A DNA stretch of 64,000 bases from Paenibacillus sp. 1001270B_150601_E10. Its GTDB lineage: Bacteria; Bacillota; Bacilli; Paenibacillales; Paenibacillaceae. Position numbers and translations under genes: made by a program. This document shows, one piece after another, positions 61,715-64,000 of this stretch; within the stretch, counting starts at the first letter, position 1, and each line of letters opens with the position of its first letter. Location of the stretch: assembly GCF_015558675.1 (NCBI RefSeq), contig NZ_JADMOL010000020.1, forward strand, positions 1 to 64,000, read 5' to 3'. Below the pieces are notes generated by a model. The model worked only from the letters and a program-made list of their open reading frames with translations. It did no database searches and had not been told where the DNA came from.

Positions 61715-62335
61715 GTGAATATTAAAAAATGGATGCATTTATTTTGGACATCCCTCTGTGTTGGCGGAGGGCTAATGCTGCTTACAGGCTTGTCCATGCA
61801 GCTATTCCAACAAGAGCTGTCGAACATGAGAGGAGCGGGGGATATCCTCATTAATGTCCTTCAGCTAATATTTAGCGGATTCATGATCAGTGTATATGCG
61901 CAGATGGGCTTTTTTGCATACCTGACCTTGAATTATATCGCTCTAGGCTTTTTTAAGAAAAGCTGGCTTTACATTCAAGTGATATTGACTGTATTCGTAC
62001 TGCTTGATGTTATGTTCTTAAGAACCATGCTGGGGGGCAATGGTAAGCTTCAAACGGATATCATTTTAGGGATAGCACTGCTCGTGATCGCGTTTATCGT
62101 TTCAAGATTTAAGGTGCGCGCGACGAATAAGTCGGCATTTATTCCAACGATGTTCTTTATGATTGCAGGCACTGCGGTCGAAACCTTATCGGCACTTAAT
62201 ATTAGTAACTTGGCAACATGGTTTGTCTTTATTCCACTTGTTGCTTGTAATGCGCATCAAATTCTTATTCTTCATAAATTGGTTGGCCAAAATGGAAAAG
62301 CCAGCCCCGTGGAAGCCAGTCCAGCAGCTTCGTAA
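61715..62335 (+). CDS. kbaA: KbaA, KinB signalling-pathway activation protein
   Basis: The 206-residue protein has about six membrane segments and matches KbaA (KWMHLFWTSLCVGGGLMLLTG, YAQMGFFAYLTLNYIALGFFKKSW). In Bacillus subtilis it is needed for KinB to feed the sporulation phosphorelay. The start is GTG 61715 after TGGAGGTGG. It is divergent from gerD and convergent with pdaB. Confidence 0.9.
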   Translation: MNIKKWMHLFWTSLCVGGGLMLLTGLSMQLFQQELSNMRGAGDILINVLQLIFSGFMISVYAQMGFFAYLTLNYIALGFFKKSWLYIQVILTVFVLLDVMFLRTMLGGNGKLQTDIILGIALLVIAFIVSRFKVRATNKSAFIPTMFFMIAGTAVETLSALNISNLATWFVFIPLVACNAHQILILHKLVGQNGKASPVEASPAAS

Positions 62336-62356
62336 TGCTTTAATACCCATAACGTC

Positions 62357-62390
62357 AAAAAGAGCTGATCCTCATAATCAGCTCTTTTTT
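62357..62390. terminator. terminator between kbaA and pdaB
   Basis: AAAGAGCTGAT / ATCAGCTCTTT is a perfect 11-bp stem with a T run to the right and A run to the left. It serves two convergent genes. Confidence 0.92.
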
Positions 62391-62430
62391 GTCTTATATT
62401 GTGAAGGAAGGTTTCGATCAATTAATGGCT

Positions 62431-63234
62431 TTATAAACCATTTGCCATTTCAAGCTGCTCCATAAGCATCGCTTGATCTTGTATGGTCTTGTCCTTCATT
62501 TCCGTTTGCTGCAATAACTCAGAGACCGTTACGAATTCATACCCTTGTGCGCGAAGCTGATCGATGATGACAGGAAGGGCGAGGTGAGTCTGCTTGCAGG
62601 AGTCACTGGCATGCAGGAGTACGATGTCGCCTGGATGTGCCTTTTTCATCACGCGATTGACAATGGCATCGACGCCTGGGTTTTTCCAGTCAAGTGAATC
62701 TGTATCCCATTGAATAACCTTGTAGTTAAGCTGTTCTGCAATCGTAAGGACTCTCTTGTCAAAATCACCGTTTGGCATACGGATTAAATTAGGCTCCTTA
62801 CCGGTCAGATCAGAAAGGATCTGATGCGCGGTTGAGATTTGCTTGCGAATTTCATCGTCGCTTAAGCTGCTGTAGTTTACATGCTTGTGCCCGTGGCTGC
62901 CGATCTCATAACCAGCATCCATGATTTTTTTGACAAGATCAGGATGGGTCTTGCTCCATGGAGATGACAGGAAAAAGGTGCTTTTCTTTACTCCCTTTTG
63001 CTCGAGAACGTCAAGAATCGGCTGTGTTCTGGTTTCACCCCAACTGATGTCAAAGGTTAGAGCAATAAGTTTCTTCTCGGTTGGAACACTGTAAATAGCT
63101 GATGGGCTTCCTTCTGAGAATACAGTGATGTTGTCACTCTCCACATAGACGACACCCGCGGCAAATATGGCGGCGACGACAAGGAAGAAGACGCGTTTAA
63201 TTTTCTTGCCACTGAACACATAAAAAGAACTCAT
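62431..63234 (-). CDS. pdaB: PdaB, sporulation polysaccharide deacetylase
   Basis: The 267-residue protein has an N-terminal membrane anchor (about 14-30) and a NodB-type deacetylase domain: LTFDISWGE in place of the usual TFDDG, SHGHKHVNY (zinc His pair), and GDIVLLHASD near the end. The altered first motif is common in PdaB, which keeps spore peptidoglycan stable in Bacillus subtilis. GAGAGGAG precedes the start at 63234. Confidence 0.92.
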   Translation of the reverse strand: MSSFYVFSGKKIKRVFFLVVAAIFAAGVVYVESDNITVFSEGSPSAIYSVPTEKKLIALTFDISWGETRTQPILDVLEQKGVKKSTFFLSSPWSKTHPDLVKKIMDAGYEIGSHGHKHVNYSSLSDDEIRKQISTAHQILSDLTGKEPNLIRMPNGDFDKRVLTIAEQLNYKVIQWDTDSLDWKNPGVDAIVNRVMKKAHPGDIVLLHASDSCKQTHLALPVIIDQLRAQGYEFVTVSELLQQTEMKDKTIQDQAMLMEQLEMANGL

Positions 63235-63397
63235 GCCATGTGCGCTCCTCTCGTACGTAGCGATTAGCGGCAGGCCATCTATGGCTTGTCACGCTTGTTT
63301 AATACACTGTATGCTTGAAGGATGGAATTATGACAAACAACATGGACTTGCTTAATGAAGCGGGATAAGAAGGTCTGAGAGTAGAAAGGGGACGAAT

Positions 63398-64000
63398 ATG
63401 TTAAGCTTTAAAGCCTTTATCCGATCTCTAATGGAGATCAAATGGTATATTGTCGCATCTGCGCTTCTTATGGTCGTGGGCTATATCATAGGGAATCGAT
63501 CAACTGCACTAGAGGAATTTCTAATGGGGCAGCTAGAGGCACTTAAACAATTGCAGCAGCAGATGGCTCAATCACCTAATCAAGAGCTGTCTTTTTTTAT
63601 CACCATCTTCTATAACAATGCAATCAAGTCTGTATTAATTATGTTTGCAGGCATTATAGGCGGTATAATACCCGCAGCATTTTTGGTGATTAACGGAATG
63701 GTGCTTGGGCTATTGCTCCGAATCATGAGCGCTGCCGGTGTCGATATAACGACCGTTGTGGTGAAGGGGCTGCTGCCGCATGGCATCCTAGAGATTCCGG
63801 CTATTATTATCGCAGCGGCCTTTGGCTTGCGCTTTGGTATTCTGATATTCCAGCGCATGTCGGCGCAATATCGTTCTAATCCTTTAAACTTAACAATTGG
63901 CCTTTGGTCGAAGAAGACAGCAGCTGCTGCCGTATGGATAACCTTCATATTGCTGATTGCAGCGATTATTGAGAGCACGATAACGTTCTGGCTGATGTCT
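63398..64000 (+). CDS. SpoIIM/DUF95-family membrane protein (partial, cut by window end)
   Basis: The visible 201 codons encode a protein with about five hydrophobic segments. NGMVLGLLLRIM and LPHGILEIPAIIIAAAFGLR are the signature of the stage II sporulation protein M (DUF95) family. AAAGGGGACG precedes ATG 63398. Family members other than SpoIIM itself exist, so a role in engulfment is not assured. Its C-terminus runs past 64000. Confidence 0.85.
   Translation, partial: MLSFKAFIRSLMEIKWYIVASALLMVVGYIIGNRSTALEEFLMGQLEALKQLQQQMAQSPNQELSFFITIFYNNAIKSVLIMFAGIIGGIIPAAFLVINGMVLGLLLRIMSAAGVDITTVVVKGLLPHGILEIPAIIIAAAFGLRFGILIFQRMSAQYRSNPLNLTIGLWSKKTAAAAVWITFILLIAAIIESTITFWLMS

Noticed and set aside
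61585-61851. 89-codon N-terminal extension of GerD
   Set aside because: It would run through the divergent promoter region and into kbaA. The lipoprotein signal starts at 61584.

Overview
The window is a chromosomal segment from a spore-forming Bacillota of the order Bacillales. The gene order (rrn end - ctsR operon - radA - disA - gltX/cysES - sigH - rplKAJL - rpoBC - str, S10, spc and alpha operons - cwlD/salA/gerD/kbaA/pdaB) follows the Bacillus subtilis plan. The RpoB, RpoA and 5S sequences and a pssA gene beside disA look most like Paenibacillus or a close relative. The genus is an inference; no search was run. Base composition and codon use are even throughout, and I see no insertion sequence, prophage, CRISPR array or tRNA gene.

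Layout. (1) 1-293: end of a 23S gene, 5S rRNA and the rrn terminator. (2) 294-1046: a non-coding stretch with a cluster of DnaA-box-like 9-mers, then a sigma-A promoter overlapped by an array of CtsR half-sites. (3) 1047-9345: ctsR-mcsA-mcsB-clpC (protein quality control), radA and disA (DNA repair, c-di-AMP), pssA (phospholipid synthesis). (4) 9585-9980: an isolated minus-strand gene of unknown function. (5) 10199-18710: yacL, ispD, ispF, gltX, a cysteine T-box riboswitch, cysE, cysS, mrnC, rlmB and rae1. (6) 18968-24377: sigH, rpmG, secE, nusG, rplK, rplA, the L10 leader, rplJ, rplL and ybxB. (7) 24417-37108: rpoB, rpoC, an L7Ae-family gene, rpsL, rpsG, fusA and tuf. (8) 37472-52721: the long S10-spc-alpha ribosomal protein cluster with secY, adk, map, infA and rpoA. 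(9) 52850-54696: truA, rplM, rpsI, with no ecfA1-ecfA2-ecfT genes between rplQ and truA. (10) 54877-58655: accessory genes, namely a small secreted protein, a DUF2264 protein, cysH and sat. (11) 58842-64000: sporulation and germination genes cwlD, salA, gerD, kbaA, pdaB and the start of a SpoIIM-family gene.

How it works together. Most of the segment builds and runs the transcription and translation machinery. Regulation visible in the DNA is mainly at RNA level: a Cys T-box before cysE, an L10 leader before rplJ, a probable L13 leader before rplM, and several structured leaders I cannot assign (rpoB, rpoC, rpsL, tuf, rpsJ, secY-adk). Sulfur enters by Sat and an iron-sulfur APS reductase (CysH) and is carried to cysteine by CysE, while CysS consumes it. 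The right end is committed to spore cortex maturation and germination, with candidate sigma-E and sigma-G promoters.

I found no convincing new multi-gene system. The items most worth a second look are the RNA structures at rpoB, rpoC and tuf, the DnaA-box cluster, the six-pentamer CtsR array, the missing ecf genes and the two proteins of unknown function.
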